A stretch of DNA of 64,000 nucleotides, taken from Lebetimonas natsushimae. GTDB taxonomy: Bacteria > Campylobacterota > Campylobacteria > Campylobacterales > Nautiliaceae. The stretch's first letter is position 1. Each line of letters opens with the position of its first letter. Positions 26,172 through 35,235 of this stretch are shown here, in pieces. A model generated the notes under the pieces. The model was not told the DNA's origin and made no database searches. It saw only the letters and a program-made list of their open reading frames with translations. The stretch lies in assembly GCF_002335445.1 (NCBI RefSeq), contig NZ_BDME01000002.1, forward strand, positions 248,001 to 312,000. Reading direction: 5' to 3'. The position numbers were made by a program, and so were the translations under genes.

Positions 26172-27266
26172 TTAAAAATAAATTCTCTCTAAAATATTAA
26201 TTAATCTCTCTCTTTCTTTTTGAATATTCTCGTTACAATTGTTAAGCTGCAAAAGTAAATTTTTAGCTTTTTGGTAATTTTTAATTTTCATATACATTAC
26301 TGCTAAATCATATTTTATTATGCAGCTGTTTGGATATTTATTTGCTAATTGTTGCATTTCATCGATTAAATTTTTTGAATTTTGAGGATTTTTTGTTATT
26401 TCATTAATTATATTTTCAAATCTTTTTTTGTCTTTAAAATCAGCTTTTACATCCAAATCATCAAAAAGTTTTGCATTAAATGTAATATTATGAGGCGCTA
26501 TATCTTCTATAAATTCAGAAGCAATAAGATATGCAAGTTCATCTGCTTTTTGGTTAAAGTTTAAATAAGCTTTATATTTTTTTGGGTCATTTGGATAAAT
26601 TTCTTTTATATCTGCGCAGGGGTCATCAATAGAGAGTTTTTTATAAGTTTTTGAAAAAAGTAGATTGTTATTTTTATCTTTTATATTTAGTTTGGCTTTT
26701 AGTGAAATTTCTTTTTTTTCACATGTAATAGTTGCAAATTCCGGTTTACAAGATATGTTTTTTTTATAAATCTGATTGTTTATTAAAATGTAATTCCCAT
26801 TTTGATAACTCTTTTTTTGAAGTAAATTAAAATCTTTTAAAGAATAATGGATGGGATTTGAAAAATTACAAAAGAACATTCCTCCTACTTCTTTACATGG
26901 ATAAAGAGTTACCATACATCTTGGTTTTTTATAAATAATTTTTGCTTTTTTGTGATAAAAAGTGTCTTTTTTATTTATTTTTTCAGTTCCACTTAAGACA
27001 GATTGATAATTTTTGGGATTTATGTGAAAATAATTTGGAATAATATTATTTACTTCTTTCATTTTTTGAATAATTTTTTCTTTTAGATTAGCTTTATCAT
27101 TTTGAATATTGTCTATTTTTATGAATTTTATTTTTTCATTTTGTATTTCTTTTGGTTTTTCTACAGTATAAATATTTATTTCCTTATTACTACAGCCTGT
27201 AAAAAATATTATAAAAAATAAAATAATTACTAATTTTCCATTTTCCATTATCCATTTTCTATTCAT
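26172..27266 (-). CDS. Predicted lipoprotein with C-terminal TPR-like segment
   Basis: 364 residues. The signal peptide ends in the lipobox FFTGC (about residue 25), so it is a lipoprotein. The N-terminus (MNRKWIMENGKLV) is encoded by a heptamer array. Middle part: six or more cysteines in short pairs (CMVTLYPC, FFCNF, ISCKPEFATITC), which could form periplasmic disulfides. The C-terminal ~70 residues (YPNSCIIKYDLAVMYMKIKNYQKAKNLLL) look like one tetratricopeptide-type repeat. I do not recognise the family. The start overlaps the polA stop by four bases, so it is read from the polA transcript. Confidence 0.65.
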   Translation of the reverse strand: MNRKWIMENGKLVIILFFIIFFTGCSNKEINIYTVEKPKEIQNEKIKFIKIDNIQNDKANLKEKIIQKMKEVNNIIPNYFHINPKNYQSVLSGTEKINKKDTFYHKKAKIIYKKPRCMVTLYPCKEVGGMFFCNFSNPIHYSLKDFNLLQKKSYQNGNYILINNQIYKKNISCKPEFATITCEKKEISLKAKLNIKDKNNNLLFSKTYKKLSIDDPCADIKEIYPNDPKKYKAYLNFNQKADELAYLIASEFIEDIAPHNITFNAKLFDDLDVKADFKDKKRFENIINEITKNPQNSKNLIDEMQQLANKYPNSCIIKYDLAVMYMKIKNYQKAKNLLLQLNNCNENIQKERERLINILERIYF

Positions 27267-27270
27267 TTAA
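27237..27270 (-). repeat. Heptamer array encoding the lipoprotein N-terminus
   Basis: On the minus strand the units aatagaa, aatggat, aatggaa, aatggaa, aattagt make up the first codons of the lipoprotein gene and reach the end of polA. The array supplies the positively charged start of the signal peptide. Confidence 0.6.
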
Positions 27271-29869
27271 GCTCCCCCCATCTTTTTCCAAAGCTAATTC
27301 CAACTTTTAAAGGTACATTTAATTTTACAACGTTTTCCATTATTTTTTTGTATTCTTTGGCTTCTTTTTCATTTTCTATTTCAAAAATAAGTTCATCATG
27401 AATTTGGAGTATCATTTTGACTTTAGGATTATAATTTTTGATATCAATCATTGCTTTTTTTATAATATCTGCCGCACTTCCCTGAAAAATAGTATTTACA
27501 GCTTCCCTTTCGAATGCAGCAATATTTCTGGCATTTGCAGCTGCAAAATCAAAAAATCTTCTTCTTTTAAATAGAGTTTCAACATAGCCTCTCTCTCTTG
27601 CTTCGGCTTTTGTTTTTTCCAGGAAATTTTTAACAGTAGGAAATGAATCAAAATATCTTTTTATAAATTCTTTTGCTTCTTTCATGGAAATATTGATTGT
27701 CTCACTTAGTTTTTTAGGCCCCATTCCATAAATCAGACCAAAATTTATAGATTTTGCGATACTTCTTGTTGTTCCTATAATATCCGCAGTTTTTTGGTGA
27801 ATGTCACTGTTTTCAAGAAATGCTTTTACAAGTTCCGGGTCTTGACTGAAGTGAGCAAGTAAGCGAAGTTCTATTTGGGAATAATCCAAACTTACAAAAA
27901 GTTTTTCGGCAATAAATGCGTTTCTTATATTAATTTCTGTTGATGTTGGAATATTTTGTAAATTTGGATTTTTACTTGAAAGTCTACCTGTAGCTGTACC
28001 GGTTTGTAGAAAGTTTGTATAAATTTTGTGGTTTTTATCTTTTTTTGCACGTTCTTTTAAAGGGATTATATAAGTTGAAAAAAGTTTATCAAGTTTTCTG
28101 TATTCAAGCAGTTTTTCAATAATGGGATGGGCATTTTTTAGTGAATTTAAAACTTTTTCATCTGTTGAATATCCTGTTTTTGTTTTTCTTTTTGCAGGTA
28201 GTTTAAGCACTTCAAAAAGTATGTATCCAAGTTGTTTAGGACTTTTTATATTGAATTCATTTCCGGCTAAATTATAAATTTCTTGTGTTAGGTTTTGAAG
28301 TTTTTGGGATATTTTTATTTCAAGTTTCTCCAAATATTCAATATCCACTTTTATACCTTCGTTTTCCATATCGATTAACAGATTTATAAAAGGCCATTCG
28401 ATGTTTTCCAAATCCCATTTAACCTCATCCCATATTTTTTCTTTTAATTTTTCATAAAGTTTTAAAGTAATAAAAGCATCTTCGGCTGCATATTTTGCGG
28501 CTGTAATTAAATCAATATTTGAGAAATTTTGATTTTTTCCTACAATTTCTCTAAATTTTATATTTTCATGGTTTAAATATCTTTTGGCCACACTGTCAAG
28601 CCCTACTGCGGAATCAGGATCTGTTATCCATGCAAGTATCATCGTATCGGCAAATGGAATAGGGGTGTTGATTCCGTATTTTCTTAACATTTTAAAATCA
28701 AATTTTAGATTGTGTCCAATAACTTTTTTTTGCAAAATTTTTTCTATGGCTTTTAGTGCTGCATCTTGCGGTATTTGTTTTTCTACTCCCAGATAATTAT
28801 GGTTTATAGGTACATAATAAGCCCTTTTCTCTTCAAAACAGAAACTAAATCCCACAATGTTTGGATTTTCAATACTGTCTGTTTCTGTATCAAAAGCCAC
28901 AATTTTATCACCAATTTTATCTATTGTCTCAAACAACTCTTTTTCATTATCTAATAAAACGGCGTCAAATTCTATATTTTTACTTTCAGGCTCTTTTGTT
29001 TTTATAAAAAGCCCGTCTTTTTTGACTCTGTCAACTATACTTTTTATATCCAAATCAATTAATTTATCAGCTACTTTTAAAACAGGGTTTATTTCAGGAT
29101 ATTTAAACTCTTCCAAGTTTATACTATCAAACAAATCTGTTTTTAAAGTTACAAGTTTTCTGCTTAAAAATGCATTTTCCCTGCCTTCAAGGAGTCTTTT
29201 TTTTACAGCCCCTTTTATTTCATCAATATGAGCGTATATATTTTCAAGGGTGTGATATTGATTTATAAGTTTTGCTGCCGTTTTTACACCGATTCCCCTA
29301 ACTCCCGGGATATTATCGCTTGAATCCCCCACTAATGCCTGAAAATCCCTGAAATCTTTAGGATGGACACCAAATTTTTTAAAACACTCTTCTTCATTTA
29401 TTTCTATTTTTTTTATAGGGTCGAATATTACTATTTTATCATCGTCAATTAACTGATACATATCTTTGTCATGGCTTACTATTTTTACTTTTATACCGTT
29501 TTCAGAAGCTACAGTGGCAAGGCTTGCTATTAAATCATCACTTTCAAACCCCGGACTTTCAAGCATTTTAAATCCCATTTCTTTGATTAAATCAATAGCA
29601 ATTGGAAGTTGGGTTTTTAAATCTTCGGGGGCTTCGGGACGGTTTGCCTTATAATCTTTATATATTTCTTTTCTAAAAGTCTCTTTTTCTTTGCTGTCCA
29701 ATGTAAATACCACATAATCGGTTGGAAAATCACGGCCAAGTGAAACTATAAAATTCATAAATCCTGTAATCATTCCTGTGGGAATTCCTTTTTTACTTTT
29801 TAGAGGTGGCAGGGCATAGAAATTTCTAAATAAAAATCCAAAAGTGTCAATTATCGTAAGAGTAGCCAT
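27263..29869 (-). CDS. polA: DNA polymerase I
   Basis: 868 residues with all three domains. 5'-nuclease (1-290): SHDKDMYQLIDD and GDSSDNIPGVRGIGVKTAAKL. 3'-5' exonuclease (about 310-490), active-site acids intact: VAFDTETDS, GHNLKFDFKML, YAAEDAFITL. Polymerase (500-868): motif A SLDYSQIELRLLA, motif B SINFGLIYGMGPKKL, motif C QIHDELIFE. Many bacterial PolA proteins have a dead exonuclease; here it looks active. It starts at ATG 29869 with AAGG upstream, divergent from the WD40 gene with a 48-bp gap, and overlaps the lipoprotein gene. Confidence 0.97.
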   Translation of the reverse strand: MATLTIIDTFGFLFRNFYALPPLKSKKGIPTGMITGFMNFIVSLGRDFPTDYVVFTLDSKEKETFRKEIYKDYKANRPEAPEDLKTQLPIAIDLIKEMGFKMLESPGFESDDLIASLATVASENGIKVKIVSHDKDMYQLIDDDKIVIFDPIKKIEINEEECFKKFGVHPKDFRDFQALVGDSSDNIPGVRGIGVKTAAKLINQYHTLENIYAHIDEIKGAVKKRLLEGRENAFLSRKLVTLKTDLFDSINLEEFKYPEINPVLKVADKLIDLDIKSIVDRVKKDGLFIKTKEPESKNIEFDAVLLDNEKELFETIDKIGDKIVAFDTETDSIENPNIVGFSFCFEEKRAYYVPINHNYLGVEKQIPQDAALKAIEKILQKKVIGHNLKFDFKMLRKYGINTPIPFADTMILAWITDPDSAVGLDSVAKRYLNHENIKFREIVGKNQNFSNIDLITAAKYAAEDAFITLKLYEKLKEKIWDEVKWDLENIEWPFINLLIDMENEGIKVDIEYLEKLEIKISQKLQNLTQEIYNLAGNEFNIKSPKQLGYILFEVLKLPAKRKTKTGYSTDEKVLNSLKNAHPIIEKLLEYRKLDKLFSTYIIPLKERAKKDKNHKIYTNFLQTGTATGRLSSKNPNLQNIPTSTEINIRNAFIAEKLFVSLDYSQIELRLLAHFSQDPELVKAFLENSDIHQKTADIIGTTRSIAKSINFGLIYGMGPKKLSETINISMKEAKEFIKRYFDSFPTVKNFLEKTKAEARERGYVETLFKRRRFFDFAAANARNIAAFEREAVNTIFQGSAADIIKKAMIDIKNYNPKVKMILQIHDELIFEIENEKEAKEYKKIMENVVKLNVPLKVGISFGKRWGELK

Positions 29870-29917
29870 TAAAAACCTTTTTTGTTAAAATATTAACATA
29901 TTTTTAAAGGATGGAAA

Positions 29918-32050
29918 GTGGAGCCTATAAAGCGTATAACAATAAAAACACCTATAAGTAAAATTAAATATATTGGAAATAATAAATTTTGTGTAGTTGA
30001 TGAAGAAAATACATTAAGGATATATTCATTAAAAGATTATAAATTAATAGACGGATTTAGAGTTAAACTTCCTAAAAACAGGCCTTTAGAAAACGGAGTA
30101 GATATATCACAAAGAGGTAAATATTTGGCAGTTGCCGTTGACGGAAAGAAAAAAACATCTGTTTGGGATATTGAAAATAAAAAACATATTTTTACTCTCG
30201 GATGGCATAAAGGGAATGTTTTAAGTGTAAGTTTTGATAAAGAGGAAAAATATATTTTAACAGGAGGTGAGGACGGCAGGGCATATTTATGGTCACTTGC
30301 TACCGGTAAAATGATTGGAGCATTGCCTCCTAATGCTGATTATATCCTTTCGACAGATTTTAGTTTGAATTCCCTTTGGGCTGCTACCGGTAGTTATGAC
30401 AGGTCTATTACAATTACTAATATTACTTCATTGGATTTTTCATATAGAAAAAAATCGCATAGAGGCGCGGTTACAAAATTGAAATTCATATCAAATCAAA
30501 GAATGATAAGCGGAGATAAAACAGGTGAACTTATTGTTTGGAATTATGCAAAAGGGAGTGTTTTAAAAAGACTTCCTAATATGATAGATCAAATTGTAGA
30601 TGTATGTGTTGATGAAAATAGTAAATTTTTATTTGTAATTTCAACTTATTCAAAAGTGGTGTTATATTCATTAGAAAATTATGAGCAGATAACAGATGAA
30701 TTCATAAAACTTGTTTCAAATCCAAGTTCTTTGGAGTATATAGTTGACAAGCATTATTTAATTGTTGGTACTCTCGATGGAGATATTTGTATATATGATT
30801 TACTTTCGGATGAAAGGGAATTAAAAGCTTTAATAAAATCAAAAAAATATACTTTAGCTTATGAACTTTTAAATAAAAATCCGTTTTTGCAGGCTACAGA
30901 AGCTTATAAAATTTTAGAAAATGAATGGAACAAAACATTAAATGTCGCTCATAAATTTTTGGAAAAAGGAGATATAGAAAATGCAAAAGAAGTTTTGAAA
31001 CCTTTTATGGATGTTTCTGTAAAAAGAATAATAATACAAAATTTATTAAAAGATTTTAAAGAATTTGATAAATTTAAAAATGCCGTGCTTAATTTAAAAT
31101 ATCCTCTTGCATATTCTTTAGCTAATCAATACCCTTCTTTTAAAGATACGATTTATTATAAAAAAATGGAAGAAGACTGGAAAAAAGTGTTTAATTTGGC
31201 AAAAGAAGCTGTTTTAAAAGAAGACAATATAGAAAAAGCCAGAGAAATTCTTAAACCGTTTAGAGGAGTTCCGCAAAAGACCCCTCTTATGCAAGCACTT
31301 TTTAATGAAAAGCAATTATACAATTTATTAAAAGAAAAATTAGCAAAAAAAGATTTTAAAGAATTTTTTATTTTGGTAAAAAGGTTTCCGTTTTTAGCCG
31401 AAACAGAAGAATACAAAACAGCAATAAATTTTGCAAAAATACTTGATAATAAAATCCAACTTTTATTAAAAAAAGGAGATTATAAAAAAGTAATTGAATA
31501 TGCCAAAATTCTTGAACAGTTTCCCGGATATGAAGAAAAAGCAAAGGAATATAAAGAACAGGCTCGAGTCTTAATGGATTTTCAAAGATTGCTTGCTATG
31601 AAAGATTATCATGCTGTTTTTGAAAATGTAAAAATGTACCCGTTTTTAGAAGAAACGAGTGATTATAAATTATTTCAGCAGGAAATAAACGCTAAATTAA
31701 TAAAAGCTGAAAAATACGCTGCGAAAGGGGATATTGAGGGAATATTGAAAAGTGTGGGGGATTTGGTGAAAATAAAAGAATATTCAATAAGAATAGCAAA
31801 TTTAATTAAAAGTGCTTATCTGCAACAGATTATTTCACTTTTAGGTAAAAAAATAAAAGGTGAAAAAACCGATGCATTAATTCAAAAGGGTATTAAAAAC
31901 TATATCAATTTATTCGGATTTGATTTGGAAATCGGGGATTTAATTGAAAAAGCCAAAAAATTAAAAGTGAATATTAATTTAGAAAATATCAGTGAAGGAA
32001 ATATTGCTAATCTGCTTAACAGAAAATTACCTGTTAAAATTTACGGATAA
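29918..32050 (+). CDS. WD40-propeller protein with C-terminal helical repeats
   Basis: 710 residues from GTG 29918, with AAAGG upstream. Residues 1-300 contain WD40-type blades (DVSQRGKYLAVAVDG, WHKGNVLSVSFDKEEKYILTGGEDGRAYLWSLATG, SGDKTGELIVWN). From residue 305 to the end come helical repeats of about 100 residues: LAYELLNKNPFLQATEAYKILENEWNK… and LAYSLANQYPSFKDTIYYKKMEEDWKK… are clearly two copies, followed by more divergent ones (FFILVKRFPFLAETEEY, VFENVKMYPFLEETSDY). No signal peptide and no enzyme motif are seen, so it is probably a cytoplasmic scaffold. I recall similar WD40 proteins in other Campylobacterota; function unknown. It ends in a 17-base convergent overlap with mobA. Confidence 0.75.
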   Translation: MEPIKRITIKTPISKIKYIGNNKFCVVDEENTLRIYSLKDYKLIDGFRVKLPKNRPLENGVDISQRGKYLAVAVDGKKKTSVWDIENKKHIFTLGWHKGNVLSVSFDKEEKYILTGGEDGRAYLWSLATGKMIGALPPNADYILSTDFSLNSLWAATGSYDRSITITNITSLDFSYRKKSHRGAVTKLKFISNQRMISGDKTGELIVWNYAKGSVLKRLPNMIDQIVDVCVDENSKFLFVISTYSKVVLYSLENYEQITDEFIKLVSNPSSLEYIVDKHYLIVGTLDGDICIYDLLSDERELKALIKSKKYTLAYELLNKNPFLQATEAYKILENEWNKTLNVAHKFLEKGDIENAKEVLKPFMDVSVKRIIIQNLLKDFKEFDKFKNAVLNLKYPLAYSLANQYPSFKDTIYYKKMEEDWKKVFNLAKEAVLKEDNIEKAREILKPFRGVPQKTPLMQALFNEKQLYNLLKEKLAKKDFKEFFILVKRFPFLAETEEYKTAINFAKILDNKIQLLLKKGDYKKVIEYAKILEQFPGYEEKAKEYKEQARVLMDFQRLLAMKDYHAVFENVKMYPFLEETSDYKLFQQEINAKLIKAEKYAAKGDIEGILKSVGDLVKIKEYSIRIANLIKSAYLQQIISLLGKKIKGEKTDALIQKGIKNYINLFGFDLEIGDLIEKAKKLKVNINLENISEGNIANLLNRKLPVKIYG

Positions 32051-32519
32051 GTTTTAAATCCTCTTTTTTATTTATGTTAATTAGTTCTTTGTTGTTGATT
32101 CTGATTTTTTTAGGATTTATGTGAAAAAGTCTTAAATCAGTTTTTGTCGATTCTTTTATTTTTTTAAGCATTGTGTAATCATAATAACCGATTAAAGGAT
32201 TTTTAGAGGCGGTGGCTTTATTATTTAAAAGTTTTTTTATAGATTTTTCGGAAATTAAAGGTGTATCCACGCTTAAGACAAAAATTTTTTTTTCTTTTTT
32301 TATAATTTCTTCCAAAGCAAAAATGGGAGCAAAAATTTTAGATTTTTCAATAAAAAAAGGATATTTTTTGAATTTTTTTTCTTTTGCCACAAAAAATACA
32401 TTTTTAAATATTTTTTTGCATTTGTCAAATTGGATTTTATAAAACAGTTTTGATTTATCGTCTCCAAATCTGCTAGATTTACCACCTACAAGAATAAAAC
32501 AGGGAATTTTATTTTCCAT
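32034..32519 (-). CDS. mobA: Molybdenum cofactor guanylyltransferase MobA-like
   Basis: About 161 residues from ATG 32519 ([24 protein letters not shown]); an in-frame ATG at 32546 adds nine residues. The N-terminal [12 protein letters not shown] is the GTP-binding G-loop; [11 protein letters not shown] carries the metal-binding Asp. MobA attaches GMP to molybdopterin, giving the MGD cofactor of enzymes such as periplasmic nitrate reductase. The protein is shorter than E. coli MobA (about 194). It overlaps the end of moaC, so the two are coupled; moaA lies 10 kb away. Confidence 0.85.
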   Translation of the reverse strand: MENKIPCFILVGGKSSRFGDDKSKLFYKIQFDKCKKIFKNVFFVAKEKKFKKYPFFIEKSKIFAPIFALEEIIKKEKKIFVLSVDTPLISEKSIKKLLNNKATASKNPLIGYYDYTMLKKIKESTKTDLRLFHINPKKIRINNKELININKKEDLKLIRKF

Positions 32520-32982
32520 CTCTTCTAAATTCTCCTGATTTTCCACCCGCTTTGTAATCCAAATGTATATTTGTTATTTCCATACTTCTGTCTATTGCTT
32601 TTGCCATATCGTAAATAGTAAGAAGACCGATACTTACGGCGGTTAATGCTTCCATTTCAATACCTGTTTTTGAAGTTGTTTTTGCTGTAACTATTAACTT
32701 AAATCCGTTTTCAATTTCTTCAACATCCACATCTATTCCGTCTATTAAAATATTGTGACACATTGGAATTAATTCGCTTGTTTTTTTGCCTCCCATTATC
32801 GCTGCAACTATTGCTGTTTGTAAAACCGCACCTTTTTTTGTTTTTTCTTCTAAAATAGCTTTTTTTGTGCTTTTTTGCATATGAATTTCACCACTTGCCA
32901 CTGCAATTCTTTTTGTAACAGCTTTTTCTCCTACATCCACCATTTTAGGATTGTGTTTTTCATTTATATGAGTCAGTTTCAT
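32509..32982 (-). CDS. moaC: Cyclic pyranopterin monophosphate synthase MoaC
   Basis: 157 residues with the full MoaC pattern: [63 protein letters not shown] and the terminal [12 protein letters not shown]. It converts the MoaA product into cyclic pyranopterin monophosphate. The enzyme is a cytosolic hexamer. Its start lies two bases after the stop of the 49-residue membrane protein, and it overlaps mobA, forming a small Moco unit. Confidence 0.97.
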   Translation of the reverse strand: MKLTHINEKHNPKMVDVGEKAVTKRIAVASGEIHMQKSTKKAILEEKTKKGAVLQTAIVAAIMGGKKTSELIPMCHNILIDGIDVDVEEIENGFKLIVTAKTTSKTGIEMEALTAVSIGLLTIYDMAKAIDRSMEITNIHLDYKAGGKSGEFRRDGK

Positions 32983-32984
32983 AA

Positions 32985-33134
32985 CTAGCCTTTTAAAAAT
33001 TTTTTAATATTATAATGTAAAATTGACCAAATTATACTGCCTAAAATAAAACCGGGAAGAAAAGAAAGTTTTAAAATATTTAAAATTATTAATGTTATCA
33101 ATAAAGATATTATAAGAGGTAATAAATCTTTCAT
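32985..33134 (-). CDS. 49-residue single- or double-span membrane protein
   Basis: A frame starting [17 protein letters not shown] and ending KKFLKG, with AAGGCTGAT before the ATG. It is almost entirely hydrophobic (residues 4-41 with a Pro-Gly break), so it has one or two membrane spans. It stops two bases before the moaC start, so it is co-translated with moaC-mobA. I do not recognise it; its size and position argue that it is real. A TATAAT on the minus strand at 33151-33156 may be the promoter for this small protein and the Moco genes. Confidence 0.6.
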   Translation of the reverse strand: MKDLLPLIISLLITLIILNILKLSFLPGFILGSIIWSILHYNIKKFLKG

Positions 33135-33162
33135 ATCAGCCTTTTTGAGAATTATAGTATAT

Positions 33163-33405
33163 TTATTTTTTTATTTCACATTTTTTGGCCCGGATTTCTT
33201 TGATATGGGTAACTTTTTTAATTAAATCATTAAGCATTTCATATTCCTCAGAATCGGTGTCTCCTTCTTTTTTAAGATGTTCTCTTCTTGTTTTTAAAAT
33301 ATCAAGCCATTCATCTATCACTTCATCCGGAATATCGCAACGTTCTGCTTCTTTTTCTTCCTTTTCTATTAACCAGTCTGCAAGTTTTGACAAAATTCTA
33401 TGCAT
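33163..33405 (-). CDS. Small charged helical protein of unknown function
   Basis: 80 residues, about half charged, predicted all-helical (LADWLIEKEEKEAERCDIPDEVIDEWLDILKTRREHLKKEGD…EYEMLNDLIKKVTHIKEIRAKK). Two cysteines. No signal peptide. It lies nine bases after the TSUP permease gene, as the apparent last gene of the rhodanese operon, with AAGGAG before the ATG. I do not recognise the family. Confidence 0.7.
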   Translation of the reverse strand: MHRILSKLADWLIEKEEKEAERCDIPDEVIDEWLDILKTRREHLKKEGDTDSEEYEMLNDLIKKVTHIKEIRAKKCEIKK

Positions 33406-33414
33406 ACTTTCTCC

Positions 33415-34176
33415 TTAAATCAAATGATAATAATGCAAAATAGAATAAATAATTTTAATATCAAGCAAGATTAAAATAACGGCGATAAATTTTTTGACCT
33501 GCTGTGGGGTTAAGCGGTAATGCATTATTTTATCTCCCAAATATCCTCCAAGAATTGCTGCAATACTTACATCTAAAAGCATTAAATAATCTATTTTGGT
33601 GATGGTTAAATATGTAAAAAATCCACTGAGTGTTGAAAACGGCAATACAAAACTTACCATATAGGCAGATGTTTTTGCGTCGAATCCAAGCAGAATCAAA
33701 GCCGGTAAAATCAAACTTCCACCGCCCACTCCCATTAGTCCTGATAAAAAACCGACACCGAGTCCTAATGCCACCATTACCCACTGTTTTGTGTAGTGAA
33801 ATTTGGCCTCTTTTTTCTTTTTAAACATTAAAAATACGGCTAATATGATGAACATAGCCAAAAGTATTTTTACATAAACCGGTGGGATAAACTTACTTGA
33901 ATAAGCCCCGAGAGGTGCTCCTATAATTGAGGAAATTGCAAGCGGAAGAGTTGCCCTTATATCAAGAACCCCTCTTAAAAAGTTCATAATACTTGCAGTA
34001 ATTGTGCTCATTGAATTGATAAAAAGTCCAAATGCTTTTGCCACATTTAAAGGTAATCCCAGGGAGTTGAAAAGAGGGACCAGGACTATGGCCGAACCGA
34101 CTCCTCCCATTGCAAATATTGTTGAAAAAATTAGGGTTAAGACAAAAAATTCTCCATAATAGAGCAATTCATTCAT
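33415..34176 (-). CDS. TSUP (TauE/SafE) family sulfur-compound permease
   Basis: 253 residues with seven to eight membrane helices. Two family glycine motifs are seen, FAMGGVGSAIVLVPLFNSLG near the N-terminus and GFLSGLMGVGGGSLILPALILLG in the second half, the inverted-repeat halves of TSUP transporters. The family exports or imports sulfite, sulfoacetate, thiosulfate and related anions. Overlap by four bases with the preceding rhodanese gene, in an operon of three rhodaneses, makes a sulfur compound the likely substrate here (inference). Confidence 0.88.
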   Translation of the reverse strand: MNELLYYGEFFVLTLIFSTIFAMGGVGSAIVLVPLFNSLGLPLNVAKAFGLFINSMSTITASIMNFLRGVLDIRATLPLAISSIIGAPLGAYSSKFIPPVYVKILLAMFIILAVFLMFKKKKEAKFHYTKQWVMVALGLGVGFLSGLMGVGGGSLILPALILLGFDAKTSAYMVSFVLPFSTLSGFFTYLTITKIDYLMLLDVSIAAILGGYLGDKIMHYRLTPQQVKKFIAVILILLDIKIIYSILHYYHLI

Positions 34177-34568
34177 TCGGCTTCTCCTATTTTTAATAAA
34201 TAATCTCTGGCTTTATTTCCTCTTAAGTAATCAACAAGTTTAAGTAATCCGTCGGTTAAATATCTGGCTTTATATCCTTTTAGTGTTAAAAATAACCTTG
34301 CCATTTCAGATCTGTCATAATGAGGGCATACTGTAACAATTGTTTTATTTTTATCAAGTTCATTTAATCTGTTAGGTAATTCATTTAAAGGAATGTTTTT
34401 TATAAACCCAATATGCCATGCTTTATATTCTTCTTTAAATCTGATGTCAATTATTTCACATTCATCTTTTTCGTATAATTCAAGCATTTCTGGAATTTGG
34501 ATTTTCATTTTTTTTCTTTCATTATAATCAAAATTTTTCAAATATTCATCAAAAGTGATTTCATTCAT
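34173..34568 (-). CDS. Rhodanese-domain protein (third in operon)
   Basis: 131 residues, single rhodanese domain. The active loop is VCPHYDRSEMA: catalytic Cys followed by a CxxxxR-type six-residue loop. IIDIRFKEEYKAWHIGFIKNIPLNEL is the standard entry strand. Family members carry persulfide sulfur to acceptors. Like its two paralogues in the operon it has Pro right after the catalytic Cys and Arg-Ser at the end of the loop. It overlaps the thioredoxin-like gene and the permease gene. Confidence 0.88.
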   Translation of the reverse strand: MNEITFDEYLKNFDYNERKKMKIQIPEMLELYEKDECEIIDIRFKEEYKAWHIGFIKNIPLNELPNRLNELDKNKTIVTVCPHYDRSEMARLFLTLKGYKARYLTDGLLKLVDYLRGNKARDYLLKIGEAE

Positions 34569-34878
34569 TTTTTTCCTTTAACAGTTTTTCAAAAATTTCT
34601 TTTATTTCTTCAGCCTGGATAAGCCCTTCAAATAAGATTTTTCCATTCATTTTAATACATGGGTCTTTCCCACATCCTTCATCTATTGCTTTAAGTGTGT
34701 CATGGTTATAAAAAACCTTTATTCTTAAGGGCAAATGTTTTAAAGTGCACATAATTCTTTTTGAAATTTTTAAACATTCCAGTTTACTGCCGTAAATATA
34801 TAAAACAAATAAAGGCCACTCAGGGTGGCTTCCATTTAATATTTCACCTTCTTTAAGCGGATGACATGCATCATACAT
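34561..34878 (-). CDS. Thioredoxin-fold-like protein, rhodanese operon
   Basis: 105 residues. A beta-alpha core with FVLYIYGSKLECLKISKRIM near the start and DPCIKMNGKILFEGLIQAEEIKEIFEKLL at the end resembles thioredoxin-fold proteins (the 'P-x-x-x-x-N-G-K-x-x-x-E' strand pattern), but no CxxC is at the usual place; single cysteines are at C5, C35, C44, C69 and C74. It could pass sulfur or interact with the rhodaneses. The fold assignment is tentative. The TAA abuts the next gene. Confidence 0.5.
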   Translation of the reverse strand: MYDACHPLKEGEILNGSHPEWPLFVLYIYGSKLECLKISKRIMCTLKHLPLRIKVFYNHDTLKAIDEGCGKDPCIKMNGKILFEGLIQAEEIKEIFEKLLKEKNE

Positions 34879-35235
34879 TTAATCTACTTTAAGTTCTTTT
34901 GCTTTTCCGCCTTTAAAAGCTTTCATAAGTTCAAGAAGTCCTTCTGTTAAAAATTTTGCATTAAAACCTTTATCCACTAAAAAAGCCGCTGCAAATGAAG
35001 ATCGGCTATTACCCGGACATGCGGTTACAATCAGTTTATCTTTTGGCAGTTCGTTAAATCTGTTTTCAAGTTCATTTGCCGGGATGTCAATCGCAAAAGG
35101 CAGATTCCATACTTTTTTTTCAAAAGCCATTCTGATATCAAGTAAAACAGCTTCACCTGCATTAAATTTTTTGGTAAATTCTTCTAAAGATATTTTTAAT
35201 TCATTGTTGCCTTTTGGTGTTGCGTATTTAATCAT
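34879..35235 (-). CDS. Rhodanese-domain protein (second in operon)
   Basis: 118 residues, single rhodanese domain with catalytic loop ACPGNSRSSFAAAFL and entry strand VLLDIRMAFEKKVWNLPFAIDIPANEL. Probably a cytosolic sulfurtransferase acting on sulfane sulfur. It overlaps the upstream rhodanese gene by four bases. The three rhodaneses are clearly paralogues (same size, same N-terminal ~20-residue helix before the domain) but have diverged strongly in the loop, suggesting different acceptors. Confidence 0.88.
   Translation of the reverse strand: MIKYATPKGNNELKISLEEFTKKFNAGEAVLLDIRMAFEKKVWNLPFAIDIPANELENRFNELPKDKLIVTACPGNSRSSFAAAFLVDKGFNAKFLTEGLLELMKAFKGGKAKELKVD

Noticed and set aside
28857-29231. 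124-residue ORF antisense to polA
   Set aside because: It is a serine-rich shadow of the polA frame on the other strand, with no ribosome site; polA is intact.
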